Assembly: GCF_031180975.1 (NCBI RefSeq)
Contig: NZ_JAPSLI010000013.1
Span: 1 to 42,707 of the forward strand
DNA length: 42,707 nucleotides
Direction of reading: 5' to 3'
Origin: Microbacterium sp.
Lineage (GTDB): Bacteria; Actinomycetota; Actinomycetes; Actinomycetales; Microbacteriaceae
Below are positions 15,954 to 26,138 of the stretch, in pieces. A program made the translations under genes and the position numbers. The notes beneath the pieces were generated by a model. That model worked only from the letters and a program-made list of their open reading frames with translations, did no database searches and was not told the origin of the DNA. The stretch's first letter is position 1; each line of letters opens with the position of its first letter.

Positions 15954-17354
15954 ATGACCGCCGCAGAGTTCGTCGTCGTCGCCAACCGTCTTCCCGTCGA
16001 CCGGGTGATCACCCCGGACGGCGAGGAGCAGTGGCGCACGTCGCCCGGCGGCCTGGTCGCGGCGCTCGAGCCGATGATGCACACCGTGAACGGCGCGTGG
16101 GTGGGCTGGCCGGGCCAGGCCGACTTGGAGCTGGCCCCGTTCGAGGCGAACGGCATCCGCCTCATCCCGATCACCCTGTCCGAGGACGAGGTCGCCGAGT
16201 ACTACGAGGGCTTCTCGAACGACACGATCTGGCCGCTGTACCACGACGTCATCGCCCCGCCGCAGTATCACCGGGAATGGTGGGAGGCGTACATGGCGGT
16301 CAACCGCCGGTTCGCCGAGGCCGCGGCGTCCGCCGTGGTGGACGGCGGCACGGTGTGGGTGCACGACTACCAGCTGCAGCTCGTGCCCGAGATGCTGCGC
16401 GCCCTGCGGCCCGACATCACCATCGGGTACTTCCACCACATCCCGTTCCCGGCGCACGGCCTGTACTCCCAGCTTCCCTGGCGCGACCAGGTGCTCCGGG
16501 GGCTGCTCGGGGCCGACGTGATCGGTTTCCAGCGCGGACAGGACGCGCAGAGCTTCCTGGCCGCCGTGCGCCGCCGGCTGCGCTATGAGGTGAAGGGCGC
16601 GGCCGTCACGCTCCCCGACGGCCGTCTCCCGCTCGTGAAGGCGTTCCCGATCTCGATCGACACCACCCCGTACCGCGAGCTGTCGCAGCGCCCTGACATC
16701 CAGGCACGGGCCGCCGAGATCCGCGAGAGTCTCGGCAACCCCCGCAAGATCCTGCTCGGCGTGGACCGGCTGGATTACACCAAGGGCATCCGTCACCGCA
16801 TCAAGGCGTTCGGCGAACTGCTCGATCAGGGCCGGATCTCGGTGGAGGACGTCACGCTCGTGCAGGTCGCGAGCCCCAGTCGTGAGCGGGTAGACGCCTA
16901 CGTGCACCTCCGCGATGAGATCGAGCTCGCCGTCGGCCGGATCAACGGCGACCATGACACCATGGGGCACACCGCGATCCGCTACCTGCACCAGGGGTTC
17001 CCCCGCGAGGAGATGGTCGCGCTCTACCTCGCCGCCGACGTGATGCTGGTCACCGCCCTGCGCGACGGCATGAACCTCGTCGCGAAGGAGTACGTCGCCA
17101 CCCGCGCCGACAACCGCGGCGTGCTCGTGCTCAGCGAGTTCACCGGCGCGGCCGATGAACTGCGCCAGGCCGTTCGCGTCAACCCGCACGACATCGACGG
17201 GGTGAAGGATGCCATCCTCACCGCCATCGAGATGCCGCCGGCCGAGCAGGGCCGGCGGATGCGCGCGCTCCGCAAGCGGGTGCTCGAACACGACGTCGCG
17301 GCCTGGTCGTCGTCGTTCCTCGCCGAACTGGAGAGCGCACGACGGGCGCACTGA
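15954..17354 (+). CDS. otsA: trehalose-6-phosphate synthase
   Basis: 466 residues, normal for the GT20 enzyme that joins UDP-glucose (or GDP-glucose) to glucose-6-phosphate. Family blocks are FVVVANRLPVDR at the N-terminus, TSPGGLVAALEP, WVHDYQLQLVPEMLR, GYFHHIPFPAHGLYSQLPW, GVDRLDYTKGIRHRI for nucleotide-sugar binding, and the late ALRDGMNLVAKEYVA. AGAGGAG lies upstream and a -10-like TAGCCT at about 15925. The phosphatase otsB follows 50 nt later, giving the two-step OtsAB trehalose route. Confidence 0.97.
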   Translation: MTAAEFVVVANRLPVDRVITPDGEEQWRTSPGGLVAALEPMMHTVNGAWVGWPGQADLELAPFEANGIRLIPITLSEDEVAEYYEGFSNDTIWPLYHDVIAPPQYHREWWEAYMAVNRRFAEAAASAVVDGGTVWVHDYQLQLVPEMLRALRPDITIGYFHHIPFPAHGLYSQLPWRDQVLRGLLGADVIGFQRGQDAQSFLAAVRRRLRYEVKGAAVTLPDGRLPLVKAFPISIDTTPYRELSQRPDIQARAAEIRESLGNPRKILLGVDRLDYTKGIRHRIKAFGELLDQGRISVEDVTLVQVASPSRERVDAYVHLRDEIELAVGRINGDHDTMGHTAIRYLHQGFPREEMVALYLAADVMLVTALRDGMNLVAKEYVATRADNRGVLVLSEFTGAADELRQAVRVNPHDIDGVKDAILTAIEMPPAEQGRRMRALRKRVLEHDVAAWSSSFLAELESARRAH

Positions 17355-17404
17355 GTACTATCCGCCCAGACGTCGACTGACGAGCCGCAACGAAGGAGCA
17401 CAGC

Positions 17405-18202
17405 ATGACGCGCACCTGGACCCCCGGCAGCGCCGACTCGCACCTGACCGCGATCGCCGCCACACCCCGCCTCGTGGTCGCGCTCGACTTCGACGGCACG
17501 GCCTCGCCGCTCGTGGACGACCCGATGTCGGCACGGGCGCTGCCCGAGGTGCGTGCCGCGATCGACCGCCTCGCCGCGCTGCCGGACACCGTCGTCGCGT
17601 TCGTGTCGGGGCGGAGCCTCGAAGACCTCCGCGTCATCGCCGAACACGACGACGACTCCGCCATCGCGCTCTCCGGATCCCACGGAGCCCAGTACTGGTA
17701 CCCGGGGCACGGCTTGGCGGACCCGCTCGAGGCGGACGAGGTGGAGGGCACGCGCGAGGAGCTGTGGGAGGCGGCCCGGCCGATCATCGACCGGTACCAG
17801 GGCGTCGTGCTCGAGGAGAAGACTTACGGCATGGGCGTGCACGGTCGCCGTGCGGCACCGGAGGACGAGGCGGCGGCGTTCGCCGAGGTGGACGCGCTGG
17901 TCGCCGAGCGGTTCCCGCACTGGCGTCGTCGGCAGGGCAACCACATCCTGGAGTTCTCCTCCCGCCTGGAGGGCAAGGACAGCGCGATGCAGGTGCTGCG
18001 CGAACGCTTCGCCGCCACCGGCATCCTGTTCGCCGGCGACGACGTGACCGACGAGGACGCGCTGCGCGCTCTCGGGCCCGGAGATCTCGGCGTGCGCGTC
18101 GGACCGGGGGAGACCGAGGCGACGCTCCGTGTGGACAACCCACAACAGATCGCGGAACTCCTCGGCGCCGTCGCGACGGAGCGGGCCGCCGCGCAGGAAT
18201 AG
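17405..18202 (+). CDS. otsB: trehalose-6-phosphate phosphatase
   Basis: 265 residues, a HAD-superfamily phosphatase that removes phosphate from trehalose-6-phosphate. The nucleophile motif is [12 protein letters not shown] (Asp 28 and Asp 30). Motif II is in [10 protein letters not shown], and the metal-binding [15 protein letters not shown] lies near the end. AAGGAG is eight bases before the ATG. A -10-like TACTAT at 17356-17361, right after the otsA stop, may give it a promoter of its own besides read-through. The last codons precede the ilvD promoter with almost no gap. Confidence 0.95.
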   Translation: MTRTWTPGSADSHLTAIAATPRLVVALDFDGTASPLVDDPMSARALPEVRAAIDRLAALPDTVVAFVSGRSLEDLRVIAEHDDDSAIALSGSHGAQYWYPGHGLADPLEADEVEGTREELWEAARPIIDRYQGVVLEEKTYGMGVHGRRAAPEDEAAAFAEVDALVAERFPHWRRRQGNHILEFSSRLEGKDSAMQVLRERFAATGILFAGDDVTDEDALRALGPGDLGVRVGPGETEATLRVDNPQQIAELLGAVATERAAAQE

Positions 18203-18214
18203 ACTTCCGTCTAT
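18199..18214 (+). promoter_or_regulatory. ilvD -10 element and start-codon hairpin
   Basis: TAGACT (18200-18205) stands 7 nt before the ilvD ATG and fits a -10 for a leaderless transcript. The same bases form a hairpin, ATAGAC-TTCC-GTCTAT, whose right arm contains the AT of the start codon. RNA reading through from otsB would hide the start in this stem, while RNA started at the ATG would lack it. Confidence 0.5.
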
Positions 18215-19931
18215 GTCCTCGCACGATCCCTCCGCCAGCGCGCCCATCGACATCAAGCCCCGCAGCCGCGTCGTCACCGACGGCATCGAGGCCACCACCT
18301 CCCGCGGAATGCTCCGCGCCGTCGGCATGGGAGACGCCGACTGGGAGAAGCCGCAGATCGGCATCGCCTCGAGCTGGAACGAGATCACGCCCTGCAATCT
18401 GAGCCTGGACCGGCTCGCGCAGGGCGCGAAGGAGGGCGTGCACTCCGGCGGAGGCTACCCGCTGCAGTTCGGCACCATCTCCGTCTCCGACGGCATCTCG
18501 ATGGGCCACGAGGGCATGCACTTCTCGCTCGTGAGCCGTGAGGTCATCGCCGACTCGGTCGAGACGGTGATCATGGCCGAGCGCCTCGACGGCACGGTGC
18601 TGCTCGCCGGCTGCGACAAGTCGATCCCCGGCATGCTCATGGCCAGCGCGCGCCTCGGGCTGTCGAGCGTGTTCCTGTACGCCGGATCGATCGCACCCGG
18701 CTGGGTCAAGCTCTCGGACGGCACCGAGAAGGACATCACGATCATCGACTCCTTCGAGGGTGTCGGGGCCTGCCGCGCCGGCCGGATGACGGAGGAGGAC
18801 CTCAAGCGCATCGAGTGCGCCTTCGCCCCGGGTGAGGGCGCCTGCGGCGGCATGTACACCGCCAACACGATGGCATCCGTCGCCGAGGCCCTCGGCCTGA
18901 GCCTGCCGGGCTCCGCCGCCCCGCCCGCCGCCGACCGCCGACGCGACTACTTCGCTCACCGCTCCGGTGAGGCGGTCGTCAACCTGCTCCGCCAGGGCAT
19001 CACGACGAAGGACATCCTGACCAAGGAGTCGTTCGAGAACGCGATCGCGCTCGCCATGGCGCTGGGCGGCTCGACCAACGTCGTCCTGCACCTGCTCGCC
19101 ATCGCACGCGAGGCCGAGATCGAGCTCAGCCTGCACGACTTCAACCGGATCGGCAGCCGCACCCCGCATGTCGCCGACATGAAGCCGTTCGGCAAGTACG
19201 TCATGAACGACGTGGACCGCCACGGCGGCATCCCCGTGATCATGAAGGCGATGCTCGACGAGGGTCTCATCCACGGCGACGCGCTCACGGTCACCGGCAA
19301 GACCGTCGCCGAGAACCTGCGCGATCTCAACCCCGATCCCATCGACGGCGAGGTCATCCACACCTTCGACAACCCGATCCACGCCTCCGGCGGCATCACG
19401 ATCCTGCACGGCTCGCTCGCGCCGGAGGGTGCCGTGGTGAAGTCGGCGGGCTTCGACGCCGACGTGTTCGAGGGCCCGGCCCGCGTGTTCGACCGCGAGC
19501 GTGCCGCGATGGATGCTCTCGCCGAGGGGGACATCAACCCCGGTGAGGTCATCGTGATCCGCTACGAGGGCCCGAAGGGCGGTCCCGGCATGCGCGAGAT
19601 GCTGGCAATCACCGCCGCCATCAAGGGCGCGGGGCTCGGAAAAGATGTACTACTCTTGACAGACGGACGATTCTCAGGCGGCACAACCGGCCTGTGCATC
19701 GGCCACATAGCACCCGAAGCGGTGGACGCTGGTCCCATCGCCTTCGTGCGCGATGGTGATCTGATTCGGGTCGATATCGCGGCTCGCACTCTCGACCTAC
19801 TCGTCGACGAGTCCGAGCTCAGCTCCCGCCGCTCTGGCTGGGAGCCGCTTCCCCCGCGCTATACCCGTGGCGTCCTTGCCAAGTACTCCCGTCTCGTGCG
19901 CTCCGCAGCGGAGGGCGCGACGACCGGTTGA
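18213..19931 (+). CDS. ilvD: dihydroxy-acid dehydratase
   Basis: 572 residues, the third step of valine/isoleucine synthesis. Iron-sulphur and active-site blocks are [52 protein letters not shown] and the late [19 protein letters not shown]. The start at ATG 18213 gives the family N-terminus ([22 protein letters not shown]); it has no Shine-Dalgarno at normal spacing, which agrees with a leaderless message. The TGA stop is the first triplet of a dispersed-repeat hairpin (19929-19948). Confidence 0.97.
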   Translation: MSSHDPSASAPIDIKPRSRVVTDGIEATTSRGMLRAVGMGDADWEKPQIGIASSWNEITPCNLSLDRLAQGAKEGVHSGGGYPLQFGTISVSDGISMGHEGMHFSLVSREVIADSVETVIMAERLDGTVLLAGCDKSIPGMLMASARLGLSSVFLYAGSIAPGWVKLSDGTEKDITIIDSFEGVGACRAGRMTEEDLKRIECAFAPGEGACGGMYTANTMASVAEALGLSLPGSAAPPAADRRRDYFAHRSGEAVVNLLRQGITTKDILTKESFENAIALAMALGGSTNVVLHLLAIAREAEIELSLHDFNRIGSRTPHVADMKPFGKYVMNDVDRHGGIPVIMKAMLDEGLIHGDALTVTGKTVAENLRDLNPDPIDGEVIHTFDNPIHASGGITILHGSLAPEGAVVKSAGFDADVFEGPARVFDRERAAMDALAEGDINPGEVIVIRYEGPKGGPGMREMLAITAAIKGAGLGKDVLLLTDGRFSGGTTGLCIGHIAPEAVDAGPIAFVRDGDLIRVDIAARTLDLLVDESELSSRRSGWEPLPPRYTRGVLAKYSRLVRSAAEGATTG

Positions 19932-19948
19932 GCCGTTCGACAGGCTCA
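19929..19948 (+). repeat. dispersed repeat hairpin at the ilvD stop
   Basis: TGAGCC-gttcgaca-GGCTCA forms a 6-bp stem with an 8-nt loop. The first TGA is the ilvD stop codon. Its core TTCGACAGGCTCAG is the reverse complement of the core of the element inserted after ilvC (23446-23467). It lies between ilvD and ilvB and may weaken read-through or stabilise the upstream mRNA. Confidence 0.6.
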
Positions 19949-19992
19949 GGGACACTGCATCCCGCTGCCTCGACAGACACCTGAGGAATGAC

Positions 19993-21795
19993 ATGACTGC
20001 TGATACCGCCCCGGCCGTGCCGCGGCCGCCCGCTCGTCCTTCTGCCGCACCGGAGATCTCTGGCGCCGAGGCCGTCGTCCGCTCGCTCGAGAAGCTCGGC
20101 GTCACCGACGTCTTCGGCATCCCGGGCGGTGCGATCATGCCGGTCTACGACCCGCTGATGGACGCATCGGGGCTGCGCCACATCCTGGTGCGCCACGAGC
20201 AGGGCGCAGGGCACGCGGCGGAGGGTTACGCCGCGGCATCCGGCAAGGTGGGCGTGTGCATCGCGACCTCGGGTCCGGGCGCGACCAACCTGGTGACCGC
20301 CATCGCCGACGCCTACATGGACTCCGTTCCGCTGGTGGCCATCACCGGGCAGGTGTTCTCCACGCTGATGGGGACCGACGCCTTCCAGGAGGCGGACATC
20401 GTCGGCATCACCATGCCGATCACGAAGCACTCGTTCCTCGTGAAGAAGGCGTCGGACATCCCCGGCGCGATCGCCGCGGCCTTCGAGATCGCCTCCACGG
20501 GCCGCCCCGGGCCGGTGCTCGTGGACATCACGAAGGACGCGCAGCAGGACGTCGTGCCGTTCGTGTGGCCCCCGCGCATCGATCTGCCCGGCTACCGCCC
20601 GGTGACGAAGGCGCATGGCAAGCAGATCCAGGCGGCGGCCGCGCTGCTCGCCCAGGCGCGCAAGCCCGTGCTGTACGTCGGCGGCGGCGTGATCCGCGCC
20701 GAGGCGTCGACCGAGCTGCGCGCCCTGGCCGAGGCCACCGGCGCCCCTGTCGTCACCACCCTGATGGCGCGCGGCGCCTTCCCCGACTCGCACCCGCAGC
20801 ACCTCGGGATGCCCGGCATGCACGGCACCGTTCCCGCGGTGCTCGCGCTGCAGGAGTCCGACCTGATCGTCTCGCTCGGAGCGCGGTTCGACGACCGCGT
20901 CACCGGCAAGGCGGCGCTGTTCGCCCCGCACGCCAAGGTCGTGCACGTCGACATCGACCCGGCGGAGATCTCCAAGATCCGCACCGCAGACGTGCCGATC
21001 GTGGGCGACGTGCGCGACGTGCTCGTCGACCTGGAGTCGGCGTACCGGAGTGTCATCGGCAGCGGCAAGCCGGACACCGAGGAGTGGTGGTCGTACCTCG
21101 ACGGCCTGCGCGCCGAGTTCCCGCTCGGCTACGCGCCGACCGAGGATGGACTGCTGTCGCCGCAGTACGTGATCCAGCGCATCGGCGAGCTCACCGGCCC
21201 CGAGGCCGTGTACGCGGCTGGCGTCGGTCAGCACCAGATGTGGGCCGCCCAGTTCATCAAGTACGAGCGCCCGAACTCGTGGCTCAACTCCGGCGGCGCC
21301 GGGACGATGGGCTACTCCGTGCCCGCCGCGATGGGCGCGAAGGTCGCCCAGCCCGACCGGGTGGTGTGGGCGATCGACGGCGACGGTTGCTTCCAGATGA
21401 CCAACCAGGAGCTGGCCACCTGCGTCATCAACGAGATCCCGATCAAGGTCGCGATCATCAACAACTCGTCCCTGGGCATGGTGCGCCAGTGGCAGACGCT
21501 GTTCTACGACGGCCGGCACTCGAACACCGATCTGAACACCGGGCACGGCACCGTGCGCATCCCCGACTTCGTCAAGCTCGCCGAGGCGTACGGCTGCCTC
21601 GCGCTGCGGGTCGAGACCGAGGACGAGGTGGATGCCGCCATCAAGACCGCACTCGAGACGAACGACCGCCCTGTCGTGATCGACTTCGTCGTGAGCGCGG
21701 ACGCCATGGTGTGGCCGATGGTGCCGCAGGGCGTCAGCAACAGCTATGTCCAGTACGCGCGTGACCACGCGCCGGCCTTCGAACAGGAGGACTGA
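19993..21795 (+). CDS. ilvB: acetolactate synthase, large subunit
   Basis: 600 residues, biosynthetic acetohydroxyacid synthase. The N-terminal TPP domain has [15 protein letters not shown] and the catalytic glutamate in [16 protein letters not shown]. The central FAD-binding region includes [12 protein letters not shown]. The C-terminal TPP/Mg site is [15 protein letters not shown] followed by [27 protein letters not shown] precedes the ATG. It condenses two pyruvates, or pyruvate and 2-oxobutyrate, and pairs with the small subunit encoded three bases after its stop. Confidence 0.98.
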   Translation: MTADTAPAVPRPPARPSAAPEISGAEAVVRSLEKLGVTDVFGIPGGAIMPVYDPLMDASGLRHILVRHEQGAGHAAEGYAAASGKVGVCIATSGPGATNLVTAIADAYMDSVPLVAITGQVFSTLMGTDAFQEADIVGITMPITKHSFLVKKASDIPGAIAAAFEIASTGRPGPVLVDITKDAQQDVVPFVWPPRIDLPGYRPVTKAHGKQIQAAAALLAQARKPVLYVGGGVIRAEASTELRALAEATGAPVVTTLMARGAFPDSHPQHLGMPGMHGTVPAVLALQESDLIVSLGARFDDRVTGKAALFAPHAKVVHVDIDPAEISKIRTADVPIVGDVRDVLVDLESAYRSVIGSGKPDTEEWWSYLDGLRAEFPLGYAPTEDGLLSPQYVIQRIGELTGPEAVYAAGVGQHQMWAAQFIKYERPNSWLNSGGAGTMGYSVPAAMGAKVAQPDRVVWAIDGDGCFQMTNQELATCVINEIPIKVAIINNSSLGMVRQWQTLFYDGRHSNTDLNTGHGTVRIPDFVKLAEAYGCLALRVETEDEVDAAIKTALETNDRPVVIDFVVSADAMVWPMVPQGVSNSYVQYARDHAPAFEQED

Positions 21796-21798
21796 GCC

Positions 21799-22308
21799 AT
21801 GTCCACTCACGTGCTGAGCCTGCTGGTGGAGAACACCCCGGGTCTGCTCACCCGCGTCGCCGGCCTGTTCGCCCGTCGCGGCTTCAACATCGACTCCCTC
21901 GCGGTCGGTGTCACCGAGGTCCCAGGCATCTCGCGCATCACCGTCGTCGTCGACGTGGAGGACCTGCCGCTCGAGCAGGTCACCAAGCAGCTGAACAAGC
22001 TCGTCAACGTCATCAAGATCGTCGAGCTCGACGCGGCCTCGTCGGTGCAGCGGGACCACATGCTGATCAAGGTGCGCACCGACAACAACACGCGCTCGAA
22101 CGTGCTCGAGGTCGTGAACCTGTTCCGCGCCTCGGTCGTCGACTACGCTCCCGACGCGCTGGTCGTCGAGGTGACCGGCGACAAGGGCAAGGTCGACGCG
22201 CTGCTGCGCGCTCTCGAACCGTTCGGCATCAAGGAGCTCGCGCAGTCCGGCCTGCTCGCCATCGGGCGCGGCGGCAAGAGCATCACCGAACGCGTACTGC
22301 GCGGTTGA
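21799..22308 (+). CDS. ilvN: acetolactate synthase, small (regulatory) subunit
   Basis: 169 residues. An N-terminal ACT domain begins at once (THVLSLLVENTPGLLTRVAG, FARRGFNIDSLAVGVTEV), the site of valine feedback binding in this family. A C-terminal domain follows from about residue 80 (DHMLIKVRTDNNTRSNVLEV). It starts three bases after ilvB and has GAGGA upstream, so the subunits are made together. The length is typical of actinobacterial IlvN. Confidence 0.97.
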   Translation: MSTHVLSLLVENTPGLLTRVAGLFARRGFNIDSLAVGVTEVPGISRITVVVDVEDLPLEQVTKQLNKLVNVIKIVELDAASSVQRDHMLIKVRTDNNTRSNVLEVVNLFRASVVDYAPDALVVEVTGDKGKVDALLRALEPFGIKELAQSGLLAIGRGGKSITERVLRG

Positions 22309-23491
<1,183 letters not shown>

Positions 23492-23497
23492 AAGCAA

Positions 23498-23531
23498 CGA
23501 AGAGGGCGTCTCGGAGGAGGCGCCCTCTTCG
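23498..23531 (+). terminator. ilvC transcription terminator
   Basis: CGAAGAGGGCG (23498-23508) and CGCCCTCTTCG (23521-23531) form a perfect 11-bp stem around a 12-nt loop, 58 bp after the ilvC stop. No long T-run follows, as is common in actinobacteria. It closes the ilv operon. Confidence 0.75.
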
Positions 23532-23542
23532 TGTTCCCGGCG

Positions 23543-23576
23543 GCGTTTCGCCTCGCTGCGCTCGCTCAACGACCGG
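23543..23576 (-). repeat. 34-bp dispersed repeat (minus orientation)
   Basis: The reverse complement of this stretch carries the GGTCGTTGAGCGAGCG / CAGCGAG / GCGAAACGC repeat seen before ilvC and twice after gltX, with one base changed. It lies between the ilv terminator and the cutC relic. Confidence 0.75.
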
Positions 23577-23592
23577 GGGAGAGCTGCGCTCG

Positions 23593-23738
23593 CGTCCGCG
23601 GCCGCCGCCGACCGGGTGGAACTGTGTCAGGCGCTGGCCGCAACCGGTGGGCTGGCGCCGTCCGCGGCCGGCGTGGTCGCCGCCGGATGCCGCAATCGTG
23701 GCATCTGCGGTCGAGGCGTTGCGCGCCGCCACGCCTGA
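23593..23738 (+). pseudogene. cutC relic (both ends kept, middle deleted)
   Basis: In one plus-strand frame the sequence reads ADRVELCQALAATGGLAPSA, which matches the N-terminal CutC signature (GADRVELCxALxxGGLTPS). About 15 codons later, after a frame change, it reads DAAIVASAVEALRAATP, which resembles the CutC C-terminal helix. Roughly 170 residues of the normal protein are missing between them. No start codon context remains. CutC is a conserved TIM-barrel protein once linked to copper. The remaining bases of the 305-bp gap after ilvC hold only the terminator and repeats. Confidence 0.65.
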
Positions 23739-23744
23739 CCGCCG

Positions 23745-24680
23745 TCACTCGGCCGGCGCGGCGTCCTCGATGTCGATCGGGGCGTCGGACGGGTCGGCCC
23801 ACACCGGCTTCGGCAGCACGGTGTCGGTCTGGCCGTCGCGAATGGCGCGGAGCGCCTCGACGATCTCCTGCGAGTTCTCCGGTACCGCCAGTCCGCACGT
23901 CCTGAGCTCGGAGGCGAACTCCAGCGTCAGCCGGGTCTTTCCGGCATCCACGGCTTCGGCGGTGGTGCCGATCCGCTTCTCGCTGCCGGTCTGGATGTCG
24001 GGCACCTCTTCGCACACGTGGTAGACGCCACCGCCGTCGACCCACACCACCTCGTCCTTGCCGAGCAGCTGGATGACCGTGGACTGGTCGGCGGTGTACT
24101 GCTCGACCGACGGCGGGTCGAAGTCGATCCCGAGCACGACGGCGAGGGCGGCGAGCACGATCCCGACGATCCCCGCGGTGGTCTTCTGGCCCTTGTCCAT
24201 GTCCTTGTTCAGGAAGATCAGGACGATCAGCGGCACGAACGCGATGATCGCGATGATCGCGCCCAACTGGTTCTGCACGAAGAACCGCACCGTGTCGGAC
24301 CTCTTGGCCGGGTCGAGCCGGTTCGCCTTCTTCCACAGGATCGAACCGGTGATCGACAGGGCGGCGATGACGACCAGCAGCACCAGCAGTGAGATGAACG
24401 CCCATTGGGGGAACTGGGCGGTTGCGCCGGGATCCTCCAGCAGGCCGGTGTCGGGGTTGCGGACGAGCTCGCCGTCGTCGCCGACCACGACGCGCTGCCG
24501 CAGCAGCCAGAAGATACCGACCGCCTCACCGGCGATGGCGAGCGCCCACAGCACGGCGGCGATCCAGCGGAACGTCGTCGCCCGCTTCTTCGACTCCGCC
24601 GTGGGCGCCCAGTCGCGCGTCTCCGTCATGCCGGACGCCTCGCCCTGCGGGCGCACGGCCTTCTTGCTGCTCTCTGCCAC
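23745..24680 (-). CDS. membrane protein of unknown function
   Basis: 311 residues from GTG 24680, with GGGAGGGA upstream. About four membrane helices lie between residues 38 and 185 (FRWIAAVLWALAIAGEAVGI, AFISLLVLLVVIAALSITG, LGAIIAIIAFVPLIVLIFL, TAGIVGIVLAALAVVLGI). A soluble C-terminal part of about 120 residues follows, with two cysteines (YHVCEEV and LRTCGLAVP) that could form a disulphide outside the cell. I do not recognise the family. It has its own strand neighbours but 72 nt separate it from the permease gene upstream. Confidence 0.82.
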   Translation of the reverse strand: MAESSKKAVRPQGEASGMTETRDWAPTAESKKRATTFRWIAAVLWALAIAGEAVGIFWLLRQRVVVGDDGELVRNPDTGLLEDPGATAQFPQWAFISLLVLLVVIAALSITGSILWKKANRLDPAKRSDTVRFFVQNQLGAIIAIIAFVPLIVLIFLNKDMDKGQKTTAGIVGIVLAALAVVLGIDFDPPSVEQYTADQSTVIQLLGKDEVVWVDGGGVYHVCEEVPDIQTGSEKRIGTTAEAVDAGKTRLTLEFASELRTCGLAVPENSQEIVEALRAIRDGQTDTVLPKPVWADPSDAPIDIEDAAPAE

Positions 24681-24752
24681 GATCTCGTCCCTCCCCGAAC
24701 GCTGATAGCGGTGAGCCTAGTGGAACTGGCCGTCGTCGCGCGGAAGGCGCCG

Positions 24753-26138
24753 TCACACGCGGGCGCGTTCCTCCCGCTCCACGTCCAGGGGCCCGGTGAG
24801 CACGGGAGGCGCCGCGCGGAACAGCCGGGTGCGCCATAGCAGGTAGGCGAAGCCGACCGCGGTCCAGAGAGCGCCGATGAGCATGGCGCTGGGCTCGAGG
24901 CTGAACCACAGCACGACGTTCACGACGGCTCCGATCGCCGGCACCACCACCCAGCCGAGCACGCTGCGCCGGCCGCGGCTCTGCCGGAACCGCAGGTAGG
25001 TGGCGATCACCGACAGGTTCACGAAGGTGAAGGCCACGAACGCGCCGAAGTTGATCAGCGAGGCGGCCTGGAACAGGTCGAGGAAGACGGCGGTCGCGGC
25101 GAGCAGCCCGATGAGCAGCAGGTTCGCCGACGGCACGCCCTTCGCGTTGAGTCGCGCGAACAGACGGCGCGGCAAGACGTCGTCGCGCCCCATCGCGTAC
25201 AGCAGCCGCGCCGCCGACATCTGCTGGGTGATGCCGCAGCCCAGGACGGCGACCATGTAGCCGCCGATGAACAGCGCCTGGAACAGTGCGCCGCCGATGT
25301 ACTTCGCCATCTCCGGCGATGCCCCGACGATGTCGCCCACGGCGCTGACGTCCGGGAACAGCACCTGCATGCAGTAGGTGACCACGACGAAGAAGACGCC
25401 GGCCGCGGCGACGATGGCGAAGATCGCACGCGGAATGTCGCGCCGGGGATTCTTCGCCTCCTCGGACATGGTGGTGACGGCGTCGAATCCGAGGAACGAG
25501 AGGGCCAGGATGGCGGCGCCCGACGCGACCCCGCTGAACTGCTCCGGCGCTGCGATGAACGGTGCGAACGAGAACTCCGCCCCGTCGGCGCCCTCGACGA
25601 TGTTCTTCACCGTCAGCACGACGAACGCGACCGCCGTGACGATCTGGATGACCACCAGTGCAGTGTTCACCTGCGCCGCCAGACGCACACCCGCCAGGTT
25701 CACCGCCGTGCACACCACGATGGTGCCCAGGATCCACACCCACGCGCGCACGTCGGGGAACGCGACCGTCATGTAGATCGACGACAGCAGGGCGTTGATC
25801 ATCGGCAGCAGCAGATAGTCGAGCGTCGCCGTCCAGCCCACCAGGAACCCGACGTGGGGGTTGATCGATTCGCGCGCGTACGTGTACGCCGATCCGGCAC
25901 GGGGGTAGACGCGCACCATCCGGCTGTACCCCCAGGCGGTGATCGCGACGGCGACGAAGATCAGCAGGTACGACAGCGGCACGTGCCCCTCCGACACCTC
26001 GGCGACGATGCCGAAGGTGTCGAACACGGCCATCGGCGCCATGTACGCCAGCCCGAGGAAGACGATGTGCGTGAGCGAGAGGGAACGGCGCAGCGAAGGC
26101 GCCCCGATGGATGCGGGCGCGGCGGTGGTGGTCGACAT
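24753..26138 (-). CDS. APC-family amino acid/amine permease
   Basis: 461 residues, about 12 membrane helices. The N-terminal LSLTHIVFLGLAYMAPMAVF and YPRAGSAYTYARESINPHVG are the usual APC substrate-site segments, and FLGFDAVTTMSEEAKNPRRD is the conserved loop after helix 6. Its start overlaps the amidohydrolase stop by one base (TGATG), so the two are translationally coupled. It probably imports the amide- or amine-containing compound that the amidohydrolase cleaves, or its product. Substrate unknown. Confidence 0.92.
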   Translation of the reverse strand: MSTTTAAPASIGAPSLRRSLSLTHIVFLGLAYMAPMAVFDTFGIVAEVSEGHVPLSYLLIFVAVAITAWGYSRMVRVYPRAGSAYTYARESINPHVGFLVGWTATLDYLLLPMINALLSSIYMTVAFPDVRAWVWILGTIVVCTAVNLAGVRLAAQVNTALVVIQIVTAVAFVVLTVKNIVEGADGAEFSFAPFIAAPEQFSGVASGAAILALSFLGFDAVTTMSEEAKNPRRDIPRAIFAIVAAAGVFFVVVTYCMQVLFPDVSAVGDIVGASPEMAKYIGGALFQALFIGGYMVAVLGCGITQQMSAARLLYAMGRDDVLPRRLFARLNAKGVPSANLLLIGLLAATAVFLDLFQAASLINFGAFVAFTFVNLSVIATYLRFRQSRGRRSVLGWVVVPAIGAVVNVVLWFSLEPSAMLIGALWTAVGFAYLLWRTRLFRAAPPVLTGPLDVEREERARV

